Under the pieces are notes generated by a model. The model had not been told where the DNA came from, ran no database searches, and was given only the letters and a program-made list of their open reading frames with translations. This document shows positions 32,641 through 40,992 of a DNA stretch of 64,000 nucleotides, one piece after another (the stretch's first letter is position 1; every line of letters begins with the position of its first letter). The DNA is taken from contig VGFA01000005.1 in the NCBI GenBank assembly GCA_016869025.1, forward strand, positions 44,682 to 108,681, in the 5' to 3' direction. The stretch comes from Armatimonadota bacterium (GTDB taxonomy: Bacteria > Sysuimicrobiota > Sysuimicrobiia > Sysuimicrobiales > Humicultoraceae). Position numbers and translations under genes: made by a program.

Positions 32641-33639
32641 TCAGCGATAGTACGCCAGCTTCATCGCTTCGCGGGCGCGCGCGAGCGTCTCGCCCGCGAT
32701 CTCGCGCGCCCGCCGGCTGCCATCGGTGACAATCTCCTCGACGTGCCCGGCCCGCGCCGCGAACCCGGCGCGCCTCTCGCGGATCGGGTCGAGAAAGGCA
32801 TTCAACGCGCGGGCCAGCCGCCTCTTCACCTCAACGTCGCCGACCCGGCCGGCACGATAGCGCTCCTTAAGGTCCTCCACCTCGGCCTGGTCCGCGTTGA
32901 ACGCCTCGTGGTAGGTGAACACCGGATTGCCCTCGACTGTGCCCGGATCGGTCGGGTGGATACGCTTTGGATCGGTGTACATGCGCATCACGCGCTGCGT
33001 CACGGTATCGGCGTCGTCCGAGAGGTAGATAACGTTGCCCAGGGACTTGCTCATCTTGGCCGTGCCGTCGGTACCTGGCAGCGTGCCGACCTCACCGATG
33101 AGGGTCTCGGGTTCGGGGAACACCGGCGCGAACAGCTCGTTGAACCGCCGCGCGATCTCGCGGGTGAGCTCCAGGTGCGAGGCCTGGTCCCTGCCCACCG
33201 GGACGATCTCGCCGCGCACGCTCAGGATGTCCGCCGCCTGCAGCACCGGATATCCGAGCAGCCCCGCGGAGGGCTGCTTGATGTGAAGATCGCGCATCTG
33301 CTCCTTCAGCGTCGGAACCCGCTGCAGCCGCGGCACGGCCACCAGCATCGACAGGATCAACTGCAGCTCAGGAATCTGCGGGACCGCCGATTGAAGGACG
33401 ATCGTGGATCGCTCTGGATCAATCCCCACACTCAGGTAGTCCAGCACGATCTCGCGGATGTTCTCCTCGATCTCCTCCAGGTGGTCCAGCCGGGTGGTCA
33501 GGATGTGGTAGTCCGCTAGCAGGAAGAAGCAGTCGTACTCGTCCTGCAGCCGGACGCGGTTGGCGAGCGTGCCGACGTAGTGTCCCAGGTGGAGTTTCCC
33601 TGTGGGACGATCCCCGGTCAGCAGCCGTCCCTTCTTCAT
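32641..33639 (-). CDS. trpS: Tryptophanyl-tRNA synthetase
   Basis: A 332-residue class I synthetase. The start at ATG 33639 with GGAGG upstream gives MKKGRLLTGDRPTGKLHLGHYVG, containing the HIGH-like HLGH. The KMSKS loop is AKMSKSLGN. It overlaps the tyrA stop by 4 bases (ATGA), so it is the third gene of aroF-tyrA-trpS. The T-box ahead of the operon has a UGG (Trp) specifier, so charging of tRNA-Trp controls both this enzyme and aromatic synthesis. Confidence 0.96.
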   Translation of the reverse strand: MKKGRLLTGDRPTGKLHLGHYVGTLANRVRLQDEYDCFFLLADYHILTTRLDHLEEIEENIREIVLDYLSVGIDPERSTIVLQSAVPQIPELQLILSMLVAVPRLQRVPTLKEQMRDLHIKQPSAGLLGYPVLQAADILSVRGEIVPVGRDQASHLELTREIARRFNELFAPVFPEPETLIGEVGTLPGTDGTAKMSKSLGNVIYLSDDADTVTQRVMRMYTDPKRIHPTDPGTVEGNPVFTYHEAFNADQAEVEDLKERYRAGRVGDVEVKRRLARALNAFLDPIRERRAGFAARAGHVEEIVTDGSRRAREIAGETLARAREAMKLAYYR

Positions 33640-34493
33640 CGTCGTCCTCCCATCGTGTCCCGTGCCTCCCCCCCGCCGAGGAGACCTTCTTCCGGCGTCC
33701 CGTCCTCGACGCTCCTGCGCAGCCGCGCCAGCTCGGCCTCGTAGCGCGTCAGCGCTCTTAGGATCGCGTCGCGGTTGGCCCGGCAGATCGCGGCCCACAT
33801 CTCCGCGGGGCTGCGTGCTATCCGCGTCATCTCCTCGTGCGCAGGACCACCGATCGCGCGAGCGTCCGCGGCGACCGTCCGATCAAGCGCCATGCTGACA
33901 AGATACGGCAGGTGGCTCACCTGTGCCACCATCTCGTCGTGCGCCACCGGATCGAGTATCACCGGATGCATGCCGAGGCGCATAACGGCCCCCTGCATCG
34001 CCGCGACCGCCTCGGGCGCCGTGAGCGCCGTGGGCGTCAGGACGAACGGGCGCCCGTCAAGCAGTTCGGCACTTGCCGAGGCCATCCCCTGTCCCTCGTT
34101 CCCTGCCATGGGGTGCCCGCCCACGAACCGAATGCCACCCGCCAGCACCGCATCCACGGCCGCGACGATCGGTGCCTTTACGCTCCCGACGTCAGTGAGC
34201 ACCGCGCCATGGCGCATCCACCGGGAGGCGGCAATCGCTGTTGCCACCACCCGCTCCAGCGGCGTCGCAACGATGACGAGATCGGCCTCGGCCACACAAC
34301 CGAGATCAGCGCTGCCGGCATCAATCGCGCCACGATCTGCTGCCAGCTCGAGCGCGCCGGGATCCACGTCTACGCCGAGCACGCGGACCCCGACCGCCCG
34401 CAGGCGCAGGGCCAGCGACCCGCCGATCACCCCCAGGCCAACGACGGCCGCGGTGCGGGGAAATGACCCGGGCGTCCCGGCCGGACCGTCCAT
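33636..34493 (-). CDS. tyrA: Prephenate dehydrogenase
   Basis: A 285-residue NAD(P)-dependent enzyme. The nucleotide-binding motif is VVGLGVIGGSLALRL, and 'VTDVGSVKAPIV' plus 'FVGGHPMAGNEGQGMASASAELLDGRPFVLTP' contain the family's catalytic His/Gly-rich segment. It oxidises prephenate (or arogenate) toward tyrosine. It starts 2 bases after the aroF stop and overlaps trpS. Confidence 0.92.
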   Translation of the reverse strand: MDGPAGTPGSFPRTAAVVGLGVIGGSLALRLRAVGVRVLGVDVDPGALELAADRGAIDAGSADLGCVAEADLVIVATPLERVVATAIAASRWMRHGAVLTDVGSVKAPIVAAVDAVLAGGIRFVGGHPMAGNEGQGMASASAELLDGRPFVLTPTALTAPEAVAAMQGAVMRLGMHPVILDPVAHDEMVAQVSHLPYLVSMALDRTVAADARAIGGPAHEEMTRIARSPAEMWAAICRANRDAILRALTRYEAELARLRRSVEDGTPEEGLLGGGEARDTMGGRR

Positions 34494-34495
34494 GC

Positions 34496-35515
34496 CTAGA
34501 TCTCCCGTCCCACGGCGTCGGCGATCAGCCGCAGCGATGCCATCAGGCCGGCGAAGTTGTCTAGATTCAGCGACTGCGGTCCGTCGCTGAGCGCGTTGGC
34601 AGGATCAGGGTGCACCTCGACCATCAGGCCGTCCGCGCCGGCGGCGACCGCGGCCCGCGCCATAGGCGCGACGTAGCGCCACTTTCCGGTCCCGTGGCTC
34701 GGGTCCACGAGGACCGGCAGGTGCGTCAACTGCTTGAGCACGGGGATCGCCGAAAGGTCGAGGGTGTAGCGGGTGTTCCCGTTGAACCCCCGGATGCCGC
34801 GCTCGCACAGCACAACCTGGTAGTTCCCTTCGCTGAGGATATACTCGGCGGCCATCAGCAGCTCTTCGATCGTCGCGCTCACGCCGCGCTTGAGCAGCAC
34901 CGGCAGCCGTGCGCGCCCGGCCTCACGCAGCAGGGTGTAGTTCTGCATGTTCCGCGCGCCGATCTGGATCATATCGGCGTAGCGCACGACGAGCTCGAGC
35001 TGCGCGGCGTCCATCGCCTCGGTCACAACAGGCAGGCCGGTGCGCTCGCGGGCCTCGCTGAGCAGGCGCAGCCCCTCCTCCTCCAGCCCCTGGAACGAGT
35101 ACGGCGAGGTCCTGGGCTTGAACGCGCCTCCCCTAAGGTGCGTGGCGCCCGCCGCCTTGACACCGTCGGCCGCGGCCAGGATCTGCTCGCGGCTCTCCAC
35201 TGAGCACGGGCCTGCGATCACGGCCACGCGGGCGCCGCCGATCGATTGGTCCCCCGCGATCACGACGGTGTCCTGGGGGATGAACTCACGGCTCACCAGC
35301 TTGTAGGGCTGGAGGATCGCCACGACGCGCTCGACGCCCGGGGCCACCTCGAGCGACTCGCGCAGGATCTCCTTGGTGCGGTCGTCGCCGACCACGCCGA
35401 TCACCGTGCGCGACACGCCGACCGAGATGTGGGTGTTCAGGCCAGCGCCGCGGATCCGCTCGACCACAGCCTGCACCTGGCGCTCGTTTGCGCCTGCCTC
35501 CATGACAACGATCAT
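34496..35515 (-). CDS. aroF: 3-deoxy-7-phosphoheptulonate synthase with N-terminal regulatory domain
   Basis: A 339-residue type I-beta DAHP synthase. Residues 1-70 form a ferredoxin-like regulatory domain ([21 protein letters not shown]). The catalytic barrel carries [28 protein letters not shown] and [13 protein letters not shown]. It commits erythrose-4-phosphate and PEP to the shikimate pathway. GGAGG precedes ATG 35515. It is the first gene behind the Trp T-box, so this operon links the first step of aromatic synthesis to tRNA-Trp charging. Confidence 0.95.
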   Translation of the reverse strand: MIVVMEAGANERQVQAVVERIRGAGLNTHISVGVSRTVIGVVGDDRTKEILRESLEVAPGVERVVAILQPYKLVSREFIPQDTVVIAGDQSIGGARVAVIAGPCSVESREQILAAADGVKAAGATHLRGGAFKPRTSPYSFQGLEEEGLRLLSEARERTGLPVVTEAMDAAQLELVVRYADMIQIGARNMQNYTLLREAGRARLPVLLKRGVSATIEELLMAAEYILSEGNYQVVLCERGIRGFNGNTRYTLDLSAIPVLKQLTHLPVLVDPSHGTGKWRYVAPMARAAVAAGADGLMVEVHPDPANALSDGPQSLNLDNFAGLMASLRLIADAVGREI

Positions 35516-35924
35516 TTCATCGCCTCCGCGATCGCGAATCCCGCCCGGCCACGAACAACCCCCGCTCTAACACAAACACCCCTCGCCCAAAAGGGACGAG
35601 AGGCGTTCTCCCGCGGTGCCACCCAGGTTCCGCGCCGCCGGCGGTGTGGATCGAAACCCAACCCTGCATGCGCGGCGGCACGGCACTTGCGCTCCGGTCT
35701 CGGTGGAGCGACCGATGAAGCTACTGCGAGCGGGCCGGCTTGGAGCCGAACCCACTCCACGCCTTCGCTTCATGCCTCCCGGGCCCATTCACCGCCCCGC
35801 AGTGCCGCGCTTTCACCTGTTCGCGGCTCTCTCCTGAAGATCCCTGGCGGCGCCGCCGGTGCCCGTCTGGGAACCAACGTTAGCGGCTACTCTTCCCGGT
35901 CCTCGGCCTATGAGATTGAGAGGG
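35516..35924 (-). promoter_or_regulatory. T-box riboswitch, tryptophan (UGG) specifier
   Basis: The reverse strand holds the T-box core GAACCTGGGTGGCACCGCGGG (35610-35630) and a terminator hairpin after it. Stem I features include GGGAAGAGTAGCCG, AGAGAGCCGCG, AGGTGAAAGCGCGG, and GGTGAA-TGG-GCCCGGGAG. The specifier after GAA is TGG (plus-strand 35785-35787), tryptophan. The bulge TGGC pairs with GCCA, fitting G73 of bacterial tRNA-Trp. An unusually long stem I to T-box spacer (about 160 bases) is GC-rich. Confidence 0.87.
35579..35603 (-). terminator. Terminator hairpin of the tryptophan T-box
   Basis: On the reverse strand CCTCTCG-T-CCC pairs with GGGCGAGGGG across TTTT with one bulged T, followed by TGTTTGTGTT. 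It lies immediately after the T-box core. Confidence 0.7.
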
Positions 35925-35954
35925 AGTATAGCACGGCTGCCAGGCGCCGGGCAA
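35925..35954 (-). promoter_or_regulatory. Promoter of the aroF-tyrA-trpS operon
   Basis: On the reverse strand TTGCCC (35949-35954) and TATACT (35925-35930) are separated by 18 bases. They sit directly upstream of the T-box leader. Confidence 0.6.
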
Positions 35955-36009
35955 TGCGCGGTAGGTTCTGCGCTCCTGGCCCGCGGCACGTGGTTGCCTC
36001 ACAGAGCGC

Positions 36010-37203
36010 TCATCCTCGCACCCAGTGCTCCACGGGCTTGGCGAGGAAGTCCTCGATCGCGATGCCGTCGCCGCCCACGAGGAGCTTCCGGTTCGGGCGA
36101 AACGCGACGGAGAAGGCGTCCATGCCTCTGAGCGCGTCGCGGCGCCGCGCGCTCTTCACCTCGATGGCGGTGAGGCTGCGGCCCGCTTCCACCACGAAAT
36201 CCACCTCCCGGTTACGGTCGCGCCAGTAATGCAGTTGGCAGGCGCCGGAAGCCGCGGCGTTGGCCAGATGCGCGCCGACGGCCGATTCCGTCAGCCGCCC
36301 CCAGAACCCGAGATCGGCCCGCGCTTCCTTGAGGGTGAGGCCCGCCTGGGAGGTCATCAGGGCGGTGTTCAGCACCTGCAGCTTCGGGCTCGAGCCGCGC
36401 TGCCGCGCCTGATCGCCCGCGAACTTCTGCAGGCCCGTCACCATCCCGGCCCCCGTGAGGAGTTCGAGGTAATGCGCCAGGGTGGTGGTGTTGCCGGCAT
36501 CCTGAAGCTGGCCCAGCATCTTCTGATAGGAAAGCACCTGTCCGGAGTAGCCACATGCAAGCTCAAACAGGCGCCGCAGGAGCGCCGGCTTATCCACACG
36601 GGTGAGCAGCAGCACATCGCGTGAGAGGGTCGTCTCGATGAGCGCGTCCTTGATGTAGCGGGCCCAGCGTCTCGGTTCGGTCGCGAGCGGCGCCGCGCCC
36701 GGATACCCGCCGTAGAAGAGGAACTGTTCGAGGGACAGGCCGAACGCCTCGCGCATCTCGGGAAATGACCAGTGCGGAAGGTGCACCACCTCGAAGCGCC
36801 CGGCGAGGCTCTCACCGAGTCCGCGCTGAATGAGAAGCGGCGCCGAGCCGAGGAGCACCACCTTGAGCAGGAGGCGTCTCGCCGTGTCTTCGTCCCACAG
36901 GCGTTTGACCGTCTCGGACCACGCGGGGATCTTCTGGATCTCGTCCAGGGCGAGTACCGCACCCCGCTTGCCGGCGTCGTGGGCCGCGAGCCGTGCGGCA
37001 TCCCACTGCTGTTCGATCCAATCGCGCCCGCGCAGGGTCGGCTCGTCGGCGGACGCGTAGGTCACCGCGAACCCGGACGCGTCGAGCACCTGCCGTACGA
37101 GCGTGGTCTTGCCCACCTGCCGCGGACCGGCGACGACCTGCAGGAACCGGCGCGGTTCCCGGAGACGCCTGGCAAGCACTGCACCATGTGGTCTCGTGAA
37201 CAT
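36010..37203 (-). CDS. AAA+ ATPase with DUF4143 C-terminal domain
   Basis: A 397-residue protein. Walker A is GPRQVGKTT (about 26-34), Walker B VLALDEIQ (about 86-93), and the sensor region LLGSAPLL. The C-terminal DUF4143 part ends with 'LHYWRDRNREVDFVVEAGRSLTAIEVKSA', a PD-(D/E)XK-like E-V-D...E-V-K set. Such proteins are common, often mobile, and their cellular role is unproven. A 16-bp perfect palindrome lies just upstream. A second gene of this class is at 55877. Confidence 0.82.
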   Translation of the reverse strand: MFTRPHGAVLARRLREPRRFLQVVAGPRQVGKTTLVRQVLDASGFAVTYASADEPTLRGRDWIEQQWDAARLAAHDAGKRGAVLALDEIQKIPAWSETVKRLWDEDTARRLLLKVVLLGSAPLLIQRGLGESLAGRFEVVHLPHWSFPEMREAFGLSLEQFLFYGGYPGAAPLATEPRRWARYIKDALIETTLSRDVLLLTRVDKPALLRRLFELACGYSGQVLSYQKMLGQLQDAGNTTTLAHYLELLTGAGMVTGLQKFAGDQARQRGSSPKLQVLNTALMTSQAGLTLKEARADLGFWGRLTESAVGAHLANAAASGACQLHYWRDRNREVDFVVEAGRSLTAIEVKSARRRDALRGMDAFSVAFRPNRKLLVGGDGIAIEDFLAKPVEHWVRG

Positions 37204-37216
37204 GCGGCCCTCGCGA

Positions 37217-37246
37217 ATTACTCAACGTCCTGAGTAATATTACTCA
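37217..37246 (-). promoter_or_regulatory. Perfect palindrome plus extra half-site upstream of a DUF4143 ATPase
   Basis: TGAGTAATATTACTCA (37231-37246) is a perfect 16-bp palindrome. A further ATTACTCA half-site lies at 37217-37224. They lie 14-43 bases before ATG 37203, where a repressor would block transcription or translation. The AT-rich sequence stands out in a GC-rich genome. Confidence 0.65.
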
Positions 37247-37348
37247 GTGTCACAGGCCACGGCAAGTACCTCGGCCACGCGCCGGCCGCTTCGGGATTTC
37301 GGACGGGGTGGCTGGCGAGGAGCCTGTAGGTGCCTGGCGGAAAGGAGT

Positions 37349-38239
37349 TCAGGCGGTCCCGCCCCGCAGGAGCCGAGGATCGAATGCGTCCCGCAGGCCG
37401 TCGCCAAATAGGTTCAGCCCGATGACCAGAAGCATGATCGCCAGGCCGGGAAAGACGGTGATCCACGGCGCCTGGCCCATGTATACACGGCCGCCGCTGA
37501 GGATGGTGCCGAGACTTGGAATGTGCGGCGGCACGCCCGCGCCCAGGAAGCTCAGCAGAGCCTCCCCCAGCACCGCGTAGGCGAAGATGAACGTGCCCTG
37601 GACGATCGCCGGTGACATACAGTTGGGCAGCACGTGGCGCGCCATGATCATGGCGTCTGAGAGCCCCAGCGAGCGCGCCGCGGTCACGTACTCGAACTCG
37701 CGGACAACCAGGACGCTACCGCGGATGATTCTGGCCATGCGGGGAGAGTAGACAATCCCCAACGCTACCGCCACGTTGACGGCGCTCGGACCCAGGGCCG
37801 CCATCAAGGCGATGGCCAGGATCACGGCCGGAAACGCCATCAGCGCGTCCATGAGGCGCATCAGCAGGTTGTCCAGCCGCGGCATGTAGCCGGCGGCCAG
37901 GCCTACCGGAAGCCCGATCGCGGTGCTGATGACCACCACGGCGGTGCCGATGGCCAGCGACAGGCGTATGCCGTAGAGCACCCGGCTGAAGACGTCCCGC
38001 CCGAAGTCATCGGTACCCAGGGGGTGAACGGCCGAAGGAGGCCTGAGGCGGTCGGCGATCTCCATCCTCTGCGGGTTGGCCGGCGCCAGCATCGGGGCCA
38101 GCGCGGCCGTCAGGAACAGCCCGATGAGGATCAGGCCGCCCAGGATCACGATCGGCCGGCGGAGCATCAGGCGCCACCGCAGCCGCCACGGCGAGATCGG
38201 CTCGGCGGCGACCCTCGGCGGAGGCGGGATGCGCGGCAT
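37349..38239 (-). CDS. Peptide ABC transporter permease, DppC type
   Basis: A 296-residue protein with six helices. The DppC N-terminal region 'MLAPANPQRMEIADRLRPPSAVHPLGTDDFGRDVFSRVLYG' and the EAA loop 'YVTAARSLGLSDAMIMARHVLPN' are clear. The C terminus 'FGDGLRDAFDPRLL' is standard. It is the last gene of an SBP-DppB-DppC operon with no ATPase in the window. Confidence 0.92.
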   Translation of the reverse strand: MPRIPPPPRVAAEPISPWRLRWRLMLRRPIVILGGLILIGLFLTAALAPMLAPANPQRMEIADRLRPPSAVHPLGTDDFGRDVFSRVLYGIRLSLAIGTAVVVISTAIGLPVGLAAGYMPRLDNLLMRLMDALMAFPAVILAIALMAALGPSAVNVAVALGIVYSPRMARIIRGSVLVVREFEYVTAARSLGLSDAMIMARHVLPNCMSPAIVQGTFIFAYAVLGEALLSFLGAGVPPHIPSLGTILSGGRVYMGQAPWITVFPGLAIMLLVIGLNLFGDGLRDAFDPRLLRGGTA

Positions 38240-38241
38240 CG

Positions 38242-39183
38242 TCAGTACCGGATCCTGGGGTCAACCGCCGCGTAGACGATGTCCACCAGCAGGTTGATCA
38301 CAACGTACGCGGCGGCAATGAGGAGCACGATCCCCTGAATCACCGGGTAGTCGCGCCGCAGGACCGAGGTGATCAGCAGTTGCCCGACGCCGGGGATCGT
38401 GAAGATGGTTTCCGCAACAACGTTGCCTCCCATCATGACCGAGAAGATGATTCCCACCACGGTGACCACCGCTATGAGGGCGTTGGGAAAGGCGTGGCGG
38501 AGCGTGACCCGCTGCGACGACAGCCCTTTGGCCCGTGCCGTCCGCATGTAGTCTTGAGCAACCACGTCCAGCATGGCCGCCCGCGTCATGCGGGCGATCA
38601 GCGCGGACTGGACGAACCCCATGGTGAAGGCCGGCAGCACCAGGTATCTCAGGCTCGTCCACAATCCGGAGGCGGGCGAGGCGTAGCCCGCCACCGGGAG
38701 AAGCCCCAGATAGACCGAGAAGAGCAGCACCAGGTTGAGAGCCAGCCAGAACTCAGGCACCGACACGCCCAGGAAGGCCACGAGCGTGACCCCCTGGTCC
38801 ATCAACGAGCCACGCCGCACCGCCGAGATGATACCGGCCGGCACCCCGATGCCCACCGCTATGGAGATCGCCAGGGCGCTGAGAAGTACCGTGGGCAGCA
38901 GGTGCTGGCGGATGGTGGTGGTGACAGGCAGGCCGAAGAAGATGGACGTCCCAAGATCGCCGACCAGGACCCTCTGGAACCACCGGAACCACTGGGTGAG
39001 CAGCGGGGCATCGAGCCCCAGTTCCTGGCGCAGCCGTGTGACGGCCTCGTCCGGGGCGTCGGGCCCCAGCATTATTACCGCGGGGTCACCGGGCGTGAGG
39101 TGAATGAGCAGGAAGACGATGGTCCCGACCAGGATGACGATCGGGACCATCGCCGCGAGGCGGCGTGCCAGGTAGGCCCGCAT
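38242..39183 (-). CDS. Peptide ABC transporter permease, DppB type
   Basis: A 313-residue protein. The DppB opening 'YLARRLAAMVPIVILVGTIVFLLIHLTPGDPAVIMLG', the EAA loop 'YMRTARAKGLSSQRVTLRHAFPNALI' and the C terminus 'NLLVDIVYAAVDPRIRY' are typical. It is 2 bases from the DppC gene and 6 bases after the SBP gene. Confidence 0.92.
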   Translation of the reverse strand: MRAYLARRLAAMVPIVILVGTIVFLLIHLTPGDPAVIMLGPDAPDEAVTRLRQELGLDAPLLTQWFRWFQRVLVGDLGTSIFFGLPVTTTIRQHLLPTVLLSALAISIAVGIGVPAGIISAVRRGSLMDQGVTLVAFLGVSVPEFWLALNLVLLFSVYLGLLPVAGYASPASGLWTSLRYLVLPAFTMGFVQSALIARMTRAAMLDVVAQDYMRTARAKGLSSQRVTLRHAFPNALIAVVTVVGIIFSVMMGGNVVAETIFTIPGVGQLLITSVLRRDYPVIQGIVLLIAAAYVVINLLVDIVYAAVDPRIRY

Positions 39184-39189
39184 GGCCTC

Positions 39190-40761
39190 CTAAGGAGCGA
39201 TCCACACGTTCCAGAAGAATAGGTCGGGCCGGGTGGCCAGTCCCTGCACTCCAGGCCGCGCGATCGCCAGGTTGAAGAAGTCGCCGAACTTGATGCCCGG
39301 TACGTCCTCCCAGTAAAGCCGCTGGACATCCTCCCAGAGACGCTTGCGCGCCGCGGGGTCGGGCTCGCGGATCAGCCGCCCAATCAGGCGGTCCTTCTCC
39401 TCGGTCGTCCACCATCCCGGCCAGGTGGGGCTGATGATGACCGGCTGGATCGGCGGGTCCACGCCCGGGCTGAAGATGAACGAGGTGCTGAAGACCTCGT
39501 ACAGGTCGGGATTGGCCCGGCGCGAAAGCACGGTCGCCCAGTCCAGAACTTGAAGATCCATGTTGAACCCGGCCTCCTCGAGTTGCTGGGAGGCGATCAG
39601 CGCCGGCTTGTATGCCCAGTCGAAGGCGGCGCTGGTGATCCACCGCACGGGCTGGCCGCGGTATCCGGCCTCGGCCAGCAGGCGGCGCGCCGTGGCCAGG
39701 TCGCGGCGGTTGTAGGGGCCCAGGCCCTCGCGGGAGTACCAGGGGGACTCCTTGAACATCAGGCTGCCGTCCACTCGGAACATGAGCGGGTTGCCGAAAG
39801 TGCCTGCCATGACCTTGCTCATGTCCAGGGCCGCCAGGAACGCCTGGCGCATCCGGCGGTCGGTGAACAGCCCCCTGCGCTTGTTGAAAACCGCCATGGG
39901 CTGGCCGTAGGGCTTGAGGATCAGGGTGCGAACCTTGGGGTTGTTGCGCAGGTCGCCGTAGGCGTCCGGGGTGATGCTCTCGGCGTAATCGTACTGCCCG
40001 GTCATCACGCCGTTGATGCGGGTCTGCACGTCGGGAACGATGACAAACCGCAGCTTGTCGGCGTAGGCCACCTTCTGACCACCGTAGCCGTCGGGGCTCC
40101 CTGCGCGCGCCGAGTACCCGTCGAACCGCTCGAGCTCGATCGCCTGGCCGGGCACCCACCGCGTGAACTTGAACGGCCCAGTTCCGATCAGCTCCGAGAG
40201 CTCGGTGATCCGCCTCGTGCCGGCGGCGTCGGCCACCGTCTGCTGGTAGATCCCCGCGAGCTGGATCGGCTGCGCCAGCGCGGCGATAAGGATGCCGGAC
40301 GGCTGCTTGAGCCGCACCACAACAGTACGTGCACCCCTGGCCTCGATCGCCTCGATGTCGTCGCGGAAGAACGGCACCGCGACCACGGCCATCTTCACCC
40401 ACCGCTGCAACGACGCCACGACGTCGCGTGAGGTCATCTCTCGCCCGTTGTGGAAGCGCACGCCCGACCGCAGCGTAATCGTGTACTCCTTTCCGCCGTC
40501 ACCGACCTTGTAACCCTCCGCGAGCATTGGGATGATCTGGAAGTTCTTGTCGTAGGTGAAGAGGGGCTCGAACACGTGCCAGGCGACTATCTCGGTCAGG
40601 TAGGCCGTGGTGGAGTGGATGTCCAGCGCCGGCGGATCCGCGCTGATGGCCACGGTCAGCGTACCGCCGCGCTGCGGGGCCGGGGGCTGGGCCCAGCCGC
40701 TTGCGACGGTCCCGAGCAACCCGGCGAGTGTCAGTGCAAGAACCACTCTCATGCCGCTCAT
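39190..40761 (-). CDS. Peptide-type ABC transporter substrate-binding protein (SBP_bac_5)
   Basis: A 523-residue protein with a signal peptide (MRVVLALTLAGLLGTVASGWA). The mature N terminus QRGGTLTVAISADPPALDIH and 'YTITLRSGVRFHNGREMTSRDVVASL' are family-5 features. It heads the operon with DppB and DppC. It is paralogous to the orphan SBPs at 7462 and 24854, sharing 'LQVLDWATVLSRRA' and a terminal NVW motif. GAGGTTGAAG precedes ATG 40761. It is divergent from a second SBP-permease operon. Confidence 0.9.
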   Translation of the reverse strand: MSGMRVVLALTLAGLLGTVASGWAQPPAPQRGGTLTVAISADPPALDIHSTTAYLTEIVAWHVFEPLFTYDKNFQIIPMLAEGYKVGDGGKEYTITLRSGVRFHNGREMTSRDVVASLQRWVKMAVVAVPFFRDDIEAIEARGARTVVVRLKQPSGILIAALAQPIQLAGIYQQTVADAAGTRRITELSELIGTGPFKFTRWVPGQAIELERFDGYSARAGSPDGYGGQKVAYADKLRFVIVPDVQTRINGVMTGQYDYAESITPDAYGDLRNNPKVRTLILKPYGQPMAVFNKRRGLFTDRRMRQAFLAALDMSKVMAGTFGNPLMFRVDGSLMFKESPWYSREGLGPYNRRDLATARRLLAEAGYRGQPVRWITSAAFDWAYKPALIASQQLEEAGFNMDLQVLDWATVLSRRANPDLYEVFSTSFIFSPGVDPPIQPVIISPTWPGWWTTEEKDRLIGRLIREPDPAARKRLWEDVQRLYWEDVPGIKFGDFFNLAIARPGVQGLATRPDLFFWNVWIAP

Positions 40762-40992
40762 GCTTCAACCTCCTCTGTTCCCTCGGCGAACCTCGGCGCC
40801 CGGTGGGCCTGCACACCCGGCGAGCCTCAACGCCAGGCGGACCTCGATGCCTGCTGTGCCTTGGGGTCTATGTTGAGGTTCGGGCCTGCACGCCAGGCCT
40901 CCTTTCGCCAGAAAGCCGCAGGAAATCGGCAACTGGCACCGAACTACCAATGTTCAAACGAGTCAGCACGAGTCAGCAGGGGAGGTTCGGGT
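40762..40992. repeat. Divergent promoter region with degenerate 17-bp repeats
   Basis: Between two divergent SBP genes, units beginning CCT recur with about 17-base spacing from roughly 40789 to 40873 (for example CCTCGGCGCCCGGTGGG, CCTGCACACCCGGCGAG, CCTCAACGCCAGGCGGA). No convincing -35/-10 pair was found by eye. Confidence 0.35.

Noticed and set aside
40450..40992. In-frame extension of the SBP at 40993 by 181 residues
   Set aside because: The extension is antisense to the neighbouring SBP gene, lacks family similarity, and a ribosome site and signal sequence mark 40993 as the start.
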